From NCBI GenBank assembly GCA_024235395.1, contig JACKMK010000004.1:124001-188000 (forward strand): a DNA stretch of 64,000 bases. Reading direction: 5' to 3'. This document shows positions 53,424 to 62,356 of this stretch, one piece after another. The position numbers were made by a program, and so were the translations under genes. This DNA is from Chromatiaceae bacterium. GTDB lineage: Bacteria > Pseudomonadota > Gammaproteobacteria > Chromatiales > Chromatiaceae. The notes beneath the pieces are model-generated. The model was not told the DNA's origin and ran no database searches. It saw nothing but the letters and a program-made list of their open reading frames with translations. Numbering within the stretch: the stretch's first letter is position 1; every line of letters starts with the position of its first letter.

Positions 53424-54046
53424 ACGCTCAATACCTCCTCGATGAGTTGGCGAATCTCGTCGGCAGCCGCTGCCCCCTGGCTACCCAGGTCCATCACCGT
53501 GCGCCCCTCCAGGACGCTGCTGCGATAGACGACCCGGCGCCTGATCGCAGTCTGCGCTGCAGGCAGCCCGAGTTCGGCGAGTGCCTGGTGCATCAATTGT
53601 GACAGCTTGGTGCGCGGCTCGAGCTGATTGATTACCAGCACCGCGCGCAGATCTGGATTGACCCGTCGCACGTCGCCCACCTTGTCCTCGATGTGCACCG
53701 TCGCCCAGATATCCAACGGCGACGGCTGCACGGGGATCAGCGCGATATCGCACGAGGCCAGCACCTGCTCGGTCTGCACGGCGTGTACAGAGGGGGGACA
53801 GTCGACCACCACGTACCGGTGGTGCGTTCGGGCACCGCGTATCGCCTCGTCCACTTGGTCGACGGCGTCGACGACCGGCACGGCGTCTTCGCGTTCCGCA
53901 AGATCGCGCCATTGCAGGGACGACCGTTGCGGATCGGCATCGAGGACCACCGTTGGTGCTCTTCGAAACAACGCAGTGGCCAGGTTGACACAGAGGGTGG
54001 TCTTACCCGCCCCTCCCTTGTTCCCGACCAGAGCGATAACCGGCAT
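53420..54046 (-). CDS. mcdA: ParA-family ATPase McdA, carboxysome positioning
   Basis: 208 residues with the deviant Walker A GNKGGAGKTTLCVNLA at residues 8-23, VVLDADPQRSSLQW and VVVDCPPS. The ParA/MinD-type ATPase binds DNA non-specifically and is displaced by McdB. Located at the end of the carboxysome operon immediately before mcdB, matching alpha-carboxysome McdAB systems. No parB or parS is nearby, which supports a positioning function over plasmid partition. Confidence 0.88.
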   Translation of the reverse strand: MPVIALVGNKGGAGKTTLCVNLATALFRRAPTVVLDADPQRSSLQWRDLAEREDAVPVVDAVDQVDEAIRGARTHHRYVVVDCPPSVHAVQTEQVLASCDIALIPVQPSPLDIWATVHIEDKVGDVRRVNPDLRAVLVINQLEPRTKLSQLMHQALAELGLPAAQTAIRRRVVYRSSVLEGRTVMDLGSQGAAAADEIRQLIEEVLSV

Positions 54047-54055
54047 CGCCGGCCG

Positions 54056-54319
54056 TCACGCGGCCGCGCCGGTCGGACACAGCTCGTCGAGGAGTGTGGC
54101 GAATCGGCGTTGTTTGTCAGCCAGCGACGCACTGCCCTCGTCCGCATGGATCGTGATGTTCACGTAGTCGCGGCCGAAGCCCATATCGGGATACAGGCCC
54201 TCGCGTTCGGAGAGCTCGGCAGCACAGTCGAGAAAGTCGCGCAACGCGAGATAATTCTCGAATTCGTAGCGCCGTTCCAGTCGAGCCGGCCGTGGTCGTT
54301 CTTGCCAAGGTTGGTTCAT
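54056..54319 (-). CDS. acRAF-like RuBisCO assembly factor (pterin-dehydratase fold)
   Basis: 87 residues from ATG 54319, MNQPWQERPRPARLERRYEF.... It has the pterin-4a-carbinolamine-dehydratase fold pattern, but the catalytic His-His-Pro motif is replaced around YPDMGFGRDYVNITIH. Alpha-carboxysome operons encode such an inactive homologue, acRAF, a chaperone for RuBisCO. It ends 9 nt before the mcdA start. A longer frame upstream to 54412 has no similarity. Confidence 0.85.
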   Translation of the reverse strand: MNQPWQERPRPARLERRYEFENYLALRDFLDCAAELSEREGLYPDMGFGRDYVNITIHADEGSASLADKQRRFATLLDELCPTGAAA

Positions 54320-54351
54320 CAGTAGTCTCCTTGAGGGCCTATGCAGTGGGT

Positions 54352-54828
54352 TCAGCCGCGGACCCGATGTTCGCGGGACTCCTCCAGCGGGCGATCGAGC
54401 TCCTGCAACCATTGCGTCAACTCCCGCGCGTGCGCCTGTTCTTCATCGAGCAGGCCCTGAAAAAACACCCGATCGTCGTGGCTGCCTATGCGTGCAGCGT
54501 GCGTGGCGGCGTCCAGGTACAGCTGTACCAGTTCCGTCTCGAACACGAAATCAGCCTGCAACAGCGACCGCAGGTCGCTGCCCAACTGGACCGGCCTGAG
54601 CTGCGAGGCGTTCGGTGCCACACCGAGGGCCAGCATGCGCGCGATGATCCGTTCGACATGCTGCATTTCCTCGTGCGCCTCCTGACGCAGGTGCCGCGCC
54701 GGTTCGTCCAGCCCCCAGGTCGCGACGAGTCGCGCCTGGGTGCTGTACATCTGGACCGCCGACAGCTCCAGGCTCAGGGCACGGCCCAGGTAGCCCAGGA
54801 TGCGCTGGTCGGTGCGTGGCGCCGACAT
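54352..54828 (-). CDS. Ferritin-like/bacterioferritin-like protein
   Basis: 158 residues, a four-helix bundle with iron-ligand motifs: LSLELSAVQMY, LRQEAHEEMQHVERIIARML (ExxH) and LLDEEQAHARELTQWL (EExxH). It is commonly encoded in alpha-carboxysome operons downstream of csoS1, as here. A role in protecting carboxysomes from iron/oxidative stress has been suggested, not proven. It follows csoS1 by about 35 nt. Confidence 0.85.
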   Translation of the reverse strand: MSAPRTDQRILGYLGRALSLELSAVQMYSTQARLVATWGLDEPARHLRQEAHEEMQHVERIIARMLALGVAPNASQLRPVQLGSDLRSLLQADFVFETELVQLYLDAATHAARIGSHDDRVFFQGLLDEEQAHARELTQWLQELDRPLEESREHRVRG

Positions 54829-54863
54829 CAGTCCACCTCAGTCAAGCCGCGTCGCCGATCGAC

Positions 54864-55181
54864 TCAGGCCGCACGTGCCGACGTCGACTCGCCACCGGTC
54901 GGCAGCACGGGTTCGACCTCGCGGTGCGGACGCGCGATGATGTGCGCGGCAACCAGACCGTCACCGACCCGCTCGCAGGCGTCGGCCCCTGCGCGCACCG
55001 CGGCGTTGACCGCACCGGTCTCGCCACGCACCAGCACGGTGACGTAACCGCCACCGACGAATTCGCGACCGATCAGGCGGACTTCGGCCGCCTTGGTCAT
55101 CGCGTCAGCCGCCTCGATCGCCGGCACCAGCCCGCGCGTCTCGATCATACCCAGTGCAATACCGTAGTTTTCACTTGCCAT
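54864..55181 (-). CDS. csoS1: Carboxysome hexameric shell protein CsoS1 (second copy)
   Basis: 105 residues. The first 92 residues are identical to the neighbouring copy at 55249-55539. One BMC domain with GYVTVLVRGETGAVNAAVRA and the C-terminal RPHREVEPVL of CsoS1A/B/C. It has a longer tail (PTGGESTSARAA) than the other copy. Forms the hexamers that make most of the shell facets. Which of csoS1A/B/C it is cannot be told. Confidence 0.95.
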   Translation of the reverse strand: MASENYGIALGMIETRGLVPAIEAADAMTKAAEVRLIGREFVGGGYVTVLVRGETGAVNAAVRAGADACERVGDGLVAAHIIARPHREVEPVLPTGGESTSARAA

Positions 55182-55248
55182 TTTCTAATCTCCGTTATCG
55201 AAGTAAGGATTCATTTCCCGGCACCGCGTGGACACGCGGTTGCCGATG

Positions 55249-55539
55249 TCATTGCTTGCCGAGTACCGGCTCGACCTCGCGGTGCGGACGCGCAATGATG
55301 TGCGCCGCCACCAACCCGTCACCGACGCGTTCGCAGGCGTCGGCCCCTGCACGTACCGCAGCGTTGACCGCCCCGGTCTCGCCACGCACCAGAACCGTGA
55401 CGTAACCACCGCCGACGAATTCGCGCCCGATCAGGCGGACTTCGGCCGCCTTGGTCATGGCATCCGCGGCCTCGATGGCGGGTACCAGCCCGCGCGTTTC
55501 GATCATGCCCAGTGCGATACCGTAGTTTTCACTTGCCAT
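55249..55539 (-). CDS. csoS1: Carboxysome hexameric shell protein CsoS1 (first copy)
   Basis: 96 residues, MASENYGIALGMIETRGLVP... to EPVLGKQ. A BMC-domain major shell protein. Shares 92 identical N-terminal residues with the copy at 54864, pointing to recent duplication or gene conversion. Two copies are encoded where three are known in some species. 67 bp separate the two. Confidence 0.95.
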   Translation of the reverse strand: MASENYGIALGMIETRGLVPAIEAADAMTKAAEVRLIGREFVGGGYVTVLVRGETGAVNAAVRAGADACERVGDGLVAAHIIARPHREVEPVLGKQ

Positions 55540-55580
55540 CGTTGTGTCTCCTGCTGACTTGCTTGTTTGTCATCACAATC

Positions 55581-55874
55581 TCAAACCGTTGCCGGTGTCT
55601 CGTCGCGTGAGGCTGCCGGCGTCCCGGGTTGTTCATCCCAGTGATCGATGATGCCGCCGATCGTCAGATCGGTAAGCACATCGAAATCACCCGCGGCGTA
55701 GCGTGCCGCCGAACCGCTGACGGTGAACACCTGGTTACCGCTCCGCGCACCGACCGGGTCGACCGCGACCTGGCGCTTGCCGGTGGCATCGCGCAGCACG
55801 CGGAGGCTCACCTGTTTCAGTCCGTCCACGCGACGCGTGCACACCAGCGGCGACTCGACCTGGAAGATCTCCAT
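55581..55874 (-). CDS. csoS4B: Carboxysome pentameric vertex protein CsoS4B
   Basis: 97 residues starting MEIFQVESPLVCTRRVDGLK, with VAVDPVGARSGNQVFTVSGS. This is the BMC-P (CcmL/EutN) fold that caps carboxysome vertices. Its ATG directly follows the csoS4A stop (TGA then ATG). A tail of PGTPAASRDETPATV follows the core fold. Confidence 0.92.
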   Translation of the reverse strand: MEIFQVESPLVCTRRVDGLKQVSLRVLRDATGKRQVAVDPVGARSGNQVFTVSGSAARYAAGDFDVLTDLTIGGIIDHWDEQPGTPAASRDETPATV

Positions 55875-56129
55875 TCAGCTCTCCTCCGTCGGCGGCCATC
55901 GGTCGATGATGCCGACGATGGTCAGGTCGCTCGGGTATTCCTTGCTGCCCGCTGCCTCGCGTGCCGCGGAACTGCCGACGCAGATCACCCAGTCACCCGG
56001 GATGCAGCCGACCGCATCGACCGCGACTGCGGTCGCTGAGCCGTCTCGCACCACTTGCAGGTGCTTGTGCTCGAGGCCGGGAATGCGGTTGGTTGCCACG
56101 AGCGGCCGTTCAACCTGACAGATCTTCAT
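55875..56129 (-). CDS. csoS4A: Carboxysome pentameric vertex protein CsoS4A
   Basis: 84 residues from ATG 56129, MKICQVERPLVATNRIPGLE..., with VAVDAVGCIPGDWVICVGSS, BMC-P signature. The start overlaps the last base of the csoSCA stop (TGATG), so translation is coupled. A longer frame to 56168 lies inside csoSCA. Confidence 0.93.
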   Translation of the reverse strand: MKICQVERPLVATNRIPGLEHKHLQVVRDGSATAVAVDAVGCIPGDWVICVGSSAAREAAGSKEYPSDLTIVGIIDRWPPTEES

Positions 56130-57640
56130 CAGTGCCCCCCCGCCTTGGATGCGGCGTGCGCCGTGCACGCGAGCACCTCGATCGGCGCATTTGCGTTGCA
56201 GTCGCGCACCGCCTGCATCACGTGCAGCATGCCGCGCTGCGCAAGTTCGGTATAACGTCCCTGCAGCGCATCGGTCACGCGTTGACAGTGCTCAATCGCA
56301 CGCTCGCGTGCGCCCGGCACCTGGCCGTGGTAGTCGAAGCGCACGACAATCGGCACCGGCAGGCCATGTTCGACGTTCAAACCGGTGAAGATACGAATGC
56401 CGACGTCGAGATCCTGCGTGGCCTCCTCGACCGTGTCGAGGTAGGCGAAGTACATCAGGTTACGCAGCTGGATCTCCTCGAAACCGACCCCGGCGCCGAT
56501 GAAGCGTTCGGCATGCCCGATGTCTTCGTAGTGCCGGCCGTGGTACCGGCGTACGTAGGCGATCTGCGACAGGTTGTTCTCGATCAGCCGGGCGATCAGC
56601 TGCGCCATGCCCGGTGCGACGTCCGGCGATGTCGTGCGCACCGCGTCATCGATCGAACGGATCGCCTGTGCAGCCTGCTGACGGGCGCTCGCATCGTAGA
56701 TTGCGAGTGCGTCTACGAAGCGCTCGAGGTCGATCGCGCCGGTGCCGTCCGGTACGTGGACACGGATCGCGTCGGTGTCGGTATCGACGCCGATCAGCAG
56801 CAGGTCGATGGACGCCCCGCAGCAGAAGCTGTTCTGGATGGCGCGCTGAAAATCCAGCAGCTTGTTGAGCCCTGCGGTCGCGGCGCGCCTATCGTCCGAG
56901 CCGTGCGCGGCGCAGCCCTGGTGCTGCGGATCGACCGAGCTGAAGTGGTAGGCAACCACCTTGAGGTACCGGGTCGGTGCGTCGGCGGTGTTCGGGCGCC
57001 CCTCGCGGTAACGCAACATCTCGGTCTCGACCCACTTCTGGATGCTGTCCTCGACGTCGAACATTGCACCGGCATACGACTTGCGGCGCACCGCGCGGTG
57101 CGGCAGACGCAACACGTAACGTATGACATGCGCCAGGCGGCCGTCGGCGCACGGCGAGACGTCCAGCGTGTGAAAGCCGCACGACTGCAGAAACGCATCG
57201 AAATCACCACTGTCGTCAGCGGCCAACGGATCGGCGGCGAAAAACGCGTCGCAGAACCGACGGTAGGTCGCGAACACGCACCAGGCGAAGAGGCGACGCA
57301 TGTCGAGCTGTTCGACCCATGCATCGGCAAGGATCTCGGGCGGCAGCTCGAAGCCAAGCTCGCGCCGTGCGATGTCTTGCGCCAGAGTCTCGAAATCCTC
57401 TTCGTGCTGCAGCGCTGAGACGCGCTTCAGGGTCGGCACGATGGCCTCGAAGGCCGACTTGACGCCATGCTCGTAGTCGTACAGCCGGGCATTCTCGTGC
57501 TCACGGCACAGCACGTGGGCGACCTGCCCCGACGGGCGCACGCCGCCACCGGTCCCGCCGACCGCGCCGGGCCGGCGCAGCGGCGCGGTGCCGGACGCGC
57601 GGACTTGACGGCTCATCGATGGATTGAATGCGCGTTGCAT
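56129..57640 (-). CDS. csoSCA: Carboxysomal carbonic anhydrase CsoSCA (epsilon/beta type)
   Basis: 503 residues. N-terminal region with Arg/Pro/Gly-rich leader (RQVRASGTAPLRRPGAVGGT) that in other species binds RuBisCO, followed by the catalytic domain. Candidate zinc ligands are Cys in FLQSCGFHTLDVSPC, His in VAYHFSSVDPQHQGCAAHG and Cys in SFCCGASIDLLL. It converts bicarbonate to CO2 inside the shell. Lies between csoS2 and csoS4A in the standard order. Confidence 0.95.
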   Translation of the reverse strand: MQRAFNPSMSRQVRASGTAPLRRPGAVGGTGGGVRPSGQVAHVLCREHENARLYDYEHGVKSAFEAIVPTLKRVSALQHEEDFETLAQDIARRELGFELPPEILADAWVEQLDMRRLFAWCVFATYRRFCDAFFAADPLAADDSGDFDAFLQSCGFHTLDVSPCADGRLAHVIRYVLRLPHRAVRRKSYAGAMFDVEDSIQKWVETEMLRYREGRPNTADAPTRYLKVVAYHFSSVDPQHQGCAAHGSDDRRAATAGLNKLLDFQRAIQNSFCCGASIDLLLIGVDTDTDAIRVHVPDGTGAIDLERFVDALAIYDASARQQAAQAIRSIDDAVRTTSPDVAPGMAQLIARLIENNLSQIAYVRRYHGRHYEDIGHAERFIGAGVGFEEIQLRNLMYFAYLDTVEEATQDLDVGIRIFTGLNVEHGLPVPIVVRFDYHGQVPGARERAIEHCQRVTDALQGRYTELAQRGMLHVMQAVRDCNANAPIEVLACTAHAASKAGGH

Positions 57641-57664
57641 CGCTGTCTACCCTTGTGCCGTCAC

Positions 57665-59956
57665 TCAACCGCGGGCGCCGCCCGAGTAGGTGATCAGCGC
57701 GCCTTTCTCGGTATTCCCGCTGCCACCGGTCACCTTGCTGACAGGCTCCGGCACATCTTCGTTGCGGGCGCCGGCAACACGCCCGGCCATCGCGTTCATT
57801 GGACCGCCGCGGCGTGTCTGGTTGCGAGCCTTCGCCGAGGTACCCTCGGTACCTGTGACACGATCACCGCGATCCCAGTCGTCGCCGGTGATCTTCAGTC
57901 CCGCGCTGATGCCCTCGCCCGTGATCCGCGACTTGACGCGCCCTTCAACCAACGGCGCCTCGACCTGGATGTCGCTGTTGACCGGTTCGCGGCGGCCGAA
58001 GCGCGCCTCTTCGGTGCCGGTCACGCGGCCTGCCGCCTTGCCGAACGGCCCGGTGATCTGGCCCGCCTCGTAGTGCGAGCCGGTCACGCCGCCACCAGCC
58101 TGCGGCGCCTCAGCCGCGTGCATCGGCGACGTCACGCTGAACGCGCCCCACGCGGTTTCACCCAGAGGTTGCGGGAAATCCGGGCTGCCGGGTTCGGCGG
58201 CGCTCGCCGGGCATGCCGCGGCGGCCTGGTCGGCACCGACGTACGGCGTGCCGCTGACGGGCTCACACGCACCCTTGCTGTCGCCGGTCATCTTGCCGCC
58301 CACCGACGGCTGCAGGCCGGTCATGGGCGCACCGGACTGGCGCTTGCTGGGACGCATGCGTGCATCGGCGCCAAAGTAGTTGTCGGATTCGCAGTGATTG
58401 CGGTACTGCTCGGCACCGGCATAGGGCGTGCCGGTGATCGTCTTGCAGGTGCCCGGCTCGTCACCGGTCACGCGCTGCGAACGGCCGGTCATCGTGCCGC
58501 TCACGGCCTTGCCACCGAAAGTCTGCGATACACCGATCTTCCGGTCGGTCGGCGCCGGCGTCGCGGCGCAGAAGTCGCGGAACTGTTCCTGGCCGAGGTA
58601 GTCGTCGCCGGTTACGTTGCGGCAGCTGCCGGCCTCGTCGCCGGTCATGCCCTGACGCCGTCCGACCATGGTGCCGGTCACGCTGCCACCGCGCAGGGTC
58701 GCACTCTGGCCGACCTTTGCCGGTGCCTGCCCGTCGCCGAGCTGCATGTACTGGGTGCCCGTCAGTGCGCGCTGCGCCCCGACCTCGTCTCCGGTCACCT
58801 TGTCCGAGCGGCCGACGTTATTGCCGGTGACGCCCTTACCTTTACGGGTCTCGCTGCGCGAGTGCTTGGCCGGGCCTGCTTCGCTGCGGGTGCCGCAGAA
58901 TGCTTCGGCCTGATCGGCGCCGACGTACTCGGTGCCGGTCACACGCTTGCAGGTACCGGGCTCGTCACCGGTCACCTTGTTGCTACGCCCGACCTCGTTG
59001 CCGGTCACGCTGTTGCCGCGCGCGGTCGGACTCACACCAACCCGGCGGACACCTTTGCCCGGCTCGCTCTGGCAGTACTCGCGGAAGATGTCGGCACCCA
59101 TGTATTCGGTGCCGGTCACGGCGCGGCAGGTGCTCGGCTCGTCGCCGGTCACGCTCTGGCTGCGGCCGACCATGGTGCCGGTCACGGTCTGGCCATGCGT
59201 GGTCTCACTGGCACCGACCTTCCACGGAGCATCCTGTGCTGCCGCGGCAGGCCTGCTACGCGCCGGGCGCTGGCGACCGGTCGGCTCGGACTTCTTCTGT
59301 CCGGCACTGCCACGCCTGCTGCGCTGCTCACGGAGCACGCGCGCCAGTTCGCGGCCGGTCAGGTCGGGGTTCGTGGCTCGCGCAGTCTGCGCGGCCGTCA
59401 TACCCGACGCGCTCATGCCCGCCTTGCCACGCGTCGACTGTGCGCGGCGCCGTGCGAGCGAAGCGGCGCGTCCGGGGTTCGACGCAATGCCAGGTCGACG
59501 CGGGCCACGCGGCTTGCCGCGACCATTGGCAGGTGCCGGCCTGGCCTTCGCTGCGGAGACGGCACTGTCGTCCTTGCAACCGCAACCGCAACCACTGCGC
59601 TTCGAACCGGATCGCGTGGTTTCCGCCTGCGATGCCGTGTCAACGGCGGGTGCCGGGCGTGGCTGCCCGCTGCGGACACGGTCCTTGCTGTTCACTGCGA
59701 CCTTGCCACGGTTTGACATGGCCTTGCGCCGTGCCAGCGACGCGGCCCGGCCCGATGCAGCACCGGATGCCGGAGCCGGCATGGCGGCGCGGGACGCCAC
59801 GGGTGCAGCCACAGGCGCAGGTGTGGGATTCGACGCTGCGCCGGCTTTGGGTGCCGGCGACGCCAGCGCTGCCTTGCCGGCACCCGACATCGCCTTGCGC
59901 CGCGCCAACGCCAATGCCCGACCGCTCAACCCCTGTGCACCGCCCTGCTGTTTCAT
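57665..59956 (-). CDS. csoS2: Carboxysome scaffold protein CsoS2
   Basis: 763 residues, intrinsically disordered. Four basic N-repeats (for example GRAASLARRKAMSNRGK and GRAASLARRRAQSTRGKAG) bind RuBisCO. A middle region repeats the pattern VTGTxVGR, VTGDEPGTCK, VTGTEYVGADQ about six times with paired Cys. The C-terminal repeats and tail end VTGGSGNTEKGALITYSGG, which attaches to the shell. Often a ribosomal frameshift yields a short form, but I did not identify a slippery site. Long reverse frames across it are codon-bias shadows. Confidence 0.96.
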   Translation of the reverse strand: MKQQGGAQGLSGRALALARRKAMSGAGKAALASPAPKAGAASNPTPAPVAAPVASRAAMPAPASGAASGRAASLARRKAMSNRGKVAVNSKDRVRSGQPRPAPAVDTASQAETTRSGSKRSGCGCGCKDDSAVSAAKARPAPANGRGKPRGPRRPGIASNPGRAASLARRRAQSTRGKAGMSASGMTAAQTARATNPDLTGRELARVLREQRSRRGSAGQKKSEPTGRQRPARSRPAAAAQDAPWKVGASETTHGQTVTGTMVGRSQSVTGDEPSTCRAVTGTEYMGADIFREYCQSEPGKGVRRVGVSPTARGNSVTGNEVGRSNKVTGDEPGTCKRVTGTEYVGADQAEAFCGTRSEAGPAKHSRSETRKGKGVTGNNVGRSDKVTGDEVGAQRALTGTQYMQLGDGQAPAKVGQSATLRGGSVTGTMVGRRQGMTGDEAGSCRNVTGDDYLGQEQFRDFCAATPAPTDRKIGVSQTFGGKAVSGTMTGRSQRVTGDEPGTCKTITGTPYAGAEQYRNHCESDNYFGADARMRPSKRQSGAPMTGLQPSVGGKMTGDSKGACEPVSGTPYVGADQAAAACPASAAEPGSPDFPQPLGETAWGAFSVTSPMHAAEAPQAGGGVTGSHYEAGQITGPFGKAAGRVTGTEEARFGRREPVNSDIQVEAPLVEGRVKSRITGEGISAGLKITGDDWDRGDRVTGTEGTSAKARNQTRRGGPMNAMAGRVAGARNEDVPEPVSKVTGGSGNTEKGALITYSGGARG

Positions 59957-60018
59957 GCTGTCACCCGTGTGTGTCTTGCTGCTGTTCGCCGCTTTCCGTG
60001 GTACCCGTAACCGTGCCG

Positions 60019-60360
60019 TCAGGCGCGCCCCTCGTAGACCACAAACGCGACACCCTGGCTCTGGGTGTAGTTGTCGTAGCCGAGCAGGCGCACGTGATGG
60101 TCGGGATAGGCGCGGTGACAGGCCTCGAGTTCGGCCACGACGTTGCCCAGGTCCTGCTCACCGAAGAACGGCAGCTTCCACATCGTCCAGTAGTGGTTGA
60201 ACGAGTTGCTCGGGTGCTCGTGTTCGATCGCCGGGGTCCAGCCCTGCGCGATCAGGTACGCGATCTGGTCGTAGACTTCGTCCTGCGTGAGCTTGGGCAG
60301 GAAACCGAAGGTCTCGAGCGTCTGCGCTGTCTGGAAGTCACCCATGGTTGTGTTTGGCAT
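60019..60360 (-). CDS. cbbS: RuBisCO form IA small subunit
   Basis: 113 residues, [20 protein letters not shown]..., with the small-subunit core [19 protein letters not shown] and [17 protein letters not shown]. It pairs with cbbL 54 bp upstream in the cbbLS-csoS2 operon. M6 (MGDFQTAQ) is an alternative start. It is the reference for the RbcS-like gene at 50301. Confidence 0.97.
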   Translation of the reverse strand: MPNTTMGDFQTAQTLETFGFLPKLTQDEVYDQIAYLIAQGWTPAIEHEHPSNSFNHYWTMWKLPFFGEQDLGNVVAELEACHRAYPDHHVRLLGYDNYTQSQGVAFVVYEGRA

Positions 60361-60414
60361 CAGTCAATCCTCATTAAACAAAGCTGAGTTGTAAGCGTGG
60401 TTGCGCACCGGCGA

Positions 60415-61830
60415 TCAGCCGACGTCGAGCTTGTCCACGGTGTCGAACTCGAACTTGATCTCTTTCCAGGTCTCCATCGCAATCGCCAGCTCGGGGCTGC
60501 TCTTCGCCGCCTCGGTCAGGATGTCGCGTGCCTCTTTCTCGATCTCGCGGCCCTGGTTGCGAGCCTTGACCGATGCCTCCAGTGCGACGCGGTTGGCCGC
60601 AGCACCGGCCGCGTTGCCCCACGGGTGCCCCTGGGTACCGCCACCGAACTGCAGCATCGAGTCGTCGCCGAAGATCGTGACCAGCGCCGGCATGTGCCAT
60701 ACGTGGATACCGCCGGACGCAACCGCCATTACGCCTGGCAGCGAACCCCAGTCCTGGTCGAAGAACACGCCGCGCGAGCGGTCTTCCGGTACGAACGATT
60801 CACGCAGCTGGTCGACGAAACCCAGCGTGGATTGGCGATCGCCTTCGAGCTTGCCGACGACGGTACCGGTGTGCAGGTGGTCGCCGCCCGACAGGCGCAG
60901 GCATTTGGCCAGCACGCGGAAGTGGATACCGTGCTTCGGATGACGGTCGATAACAGCGTGCATCGCGCGGTGGATATGCAGCAGCATGCCGTTCTTGCGA
61001 CACCAGTTCGCGAGGCCGGTGTTGGCGGTGAAGCCGCCTGTCAGGAAGTCGTGCATGATGATCGGGCAACCGACTTCCTTGGCGAACTCGGCGCGTTCGT
61101 ACATCTGCTCCGGGTCCGGCGCGGTGACGTTAAGGTAGTGACCCTTGCGCTCACCGGTCTCCTGCTGTGCCTTCTGGATGGCTTCGCCGACGAACTCAAA
61201 ACGATCACGCCAGCGCATGAACGGCTGCGAGTTGACGTTCTCGTCGTCCTTGGTCATGTCGAGGCCGCCACGCAGGCATTCGTACACGGCGCGGCCGTAG
61301 TTCTTGGCCGACAGGCCCAGCTTGGGCTTGATGGTGGCACCCAGCATCGGGCGGCCGTACTTGTTCAGACGGTCGCGCTCGACCTGGATACCGGCCGGCG
61401 GACCGCCGCAGGTCTTGATGTAGGCGATCGGGAAACGGATGTCTTCGAGACGCAGGTGACGCAGTGCCTTGAAGCCGAACACGTTGCCGACCAGCGAGGT
61501 CAGCACGTTGACCACCGAACCCTCTTCGAACAGGTCGATCGGGTAGGCAACGAACGCGTAGAACGACTCGTTGTCGCCGGGCACGTCCTCGATGCGGTAG
61601 GCGCGGCCCTTGTAGTATTCGAGATCCGTCAGGAGTTCCGACCACACGGTACTCCAGGTACCGGTCGAGGATTCGGCGGCCACCGCGGCGGCGACCTCTT
61701 CACGCGGCACACCGGGCTGGCCGGTGCACTTGAAGCACGCAAGCAGGTCGGTATCGAGCGGCACATAGTCCGGAGTCCAGTACATGTCGCGGTATTCTTT
61801 TACACCCGCGTCATATGTCTTAACAGCCAT
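60415..61830 (-). CDS. cbbL: RuBisCO form IA large subunit
   Basis: 471 residues from ATG 61830 with AGGAG 8 nt upstream ([20 protein letters not shown]). The active-site Lys in [11 protein letters not shown], the carbamylated Lys in [28 protein letters not shown] and [10 protein letters not shown] are all visible. Carboxysomal form IA enzymes carry this signature. It heads the carboxysome operon and is preceded by about 200 bp with the candidate CbbR operator. Confidence 0.98.
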   Translation of the reverse strand: MAVKTYDAGVKEYRDMYWTPDYVPLDTDLLACFKCTGQPGVPREEVAAAVAAESSTGTWSTVWSELLTDLEYYKGRAYRIEDVPGDNESFYAFVAYPIDLFEEGSVVNVLTSLVGNVFGFKALRHLRLEDIRFPIAYIKTCGGPPAGIQVERDRLNKYGRPMLGATIKPKLGLSAKNYGRAVYECLRGGLDMTKDDENVNSQPFMRWRDRFEFVGEAIQKAQQETGERKGHYLNVTAPDPEQMYERAEFAKEVGCPIIMHDFLTGGFTANTGLANWCRKNGMLLHIHRAMHAVIDRHPKHGIHFRVLAKCLRLSGGDHLHTGTVVGKLEGDRQSTLGFVDQLRESFVPEDRSRGVFFDQDWGSLPGVMAVASGGIHVWHMPALVTIFGDDSMLQFGGGTQGHPWGNAAGAAANRVALEASVKARNQGREIEKEARDILTEAAKSSPELAIAMETWKEIKFEFDTVDKLDVG

Positions 61831-61930
61831 GATCAACTCCTGTTCGGTTGCTGGGTTGGCGGTGAGATAAGCGTTCCGTTGATGTGTGACGAAGCATAGG
61901 TAGACAGCAGGTGATGCTTCCAATAAATCC

Positions 61931-61960
61931 TATCTTCGAATTTGATAGATCAATATCTAT
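61931..61960. promoter_or_regulatory. Dyad upstream of cbbL, candidate CbbR operator
   Basis: An A/T-rich patch holds two overlapping dyads: TATC-N9-GATA (61931-61947) and ATAGAT-CAAT-ATCTAT (61945-61960, perfect). LysR-type regulators bind such T-N11-A-like palindromes, and cbbR is encoded at the other end of the same locus. It is 101 bp or more upstream of the cbbL ATG at 61830. Confidence 0.5.
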
Positions 61961-62029
61961 GTAAGTGGTGGCACGGGGATGCACGGCGCGCACCGGCGTA
62001 CCGCCGGCATGTCGCGGCATCACGAGCGG

Positions 62030-62356
62030 TCAACCTCGAAACTTGACCAGGCGCGTGACCTGGATATCGGAGATGAACACCACACCGGAGTGCTCGTTGT
62101 AGAACGGTGCGAAGCCCTGAAGGATCGGGTTGACCAGCTCTTCGGGCACCGCGGCGATGATCATGATCAGCACGTCGTCCTCGTTGAACATCAGGTGCCC
62201 CTCATGGAAGCCGTGGCTGCCCTTGCCCGACAGGTTGTTGATGATCGTGTAGCCCTTGACACCGGCACGGTCGAGCAGGTCGGTCGCAAAGCTGCGGTGT
62301 TCTCCGCCCAGAATGATCTCGAGCTTCTTCAACGGGCTGAAGTTGAGGTTCTTCAT
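62030..62356 (-). CDS. Carboxysome-associated PII-like protein (CPII)
   Basis: 108 residues, MKNLNFSPLKKLEIILGGEH..., a PII-fold protein with a T-loop region INNLSGKGSHGFHEGHLMF and the ferredoxin-like strand VLIMIIAAVPEELVNPILQG. PII-like proteins next to carboxysome and DAB genes are reported to bind bicarbonate and adenylates. The ATG overlaps the dabA stop by 4 nt (ATGA); an ATG at 62365 is alternative. A long frame upstream to 63025 is out of phase with dabA and spurious. Confidence 0.85.
   Translation of the reverse strand: MKNLNFSPLKKLEIILGGEHRSFATDLLDRAGVKGYTIINNLSGKGSHGFHEGHLMFNEDDVLIMIIAAVPEELVNPILQGFAPFYNEHSGVVFISDIQVTRLVKFRG

Noticed and set aside
53420..54046. ParA protein as a plasmid partition gene
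   Set aside because: No parB, parS or replication gene nearby; position next to mcdB in a carboxysome operon fits McdA better.
57665..59956. Regularly spaced repeats in csoS2 considered as a CRISPR-like array
   Set aside because: They encode the CsoS2 peptide repeats and vary in length and sequence; no CRISPR array or cas gene is in the window.
57467..60387. Long plus-strand open frames across csoS2 and cbbS
   Set aside because: They are codon-bias shadows over strongly recognisable carboxysome genes and have unusual Arg/His/Cys composition.
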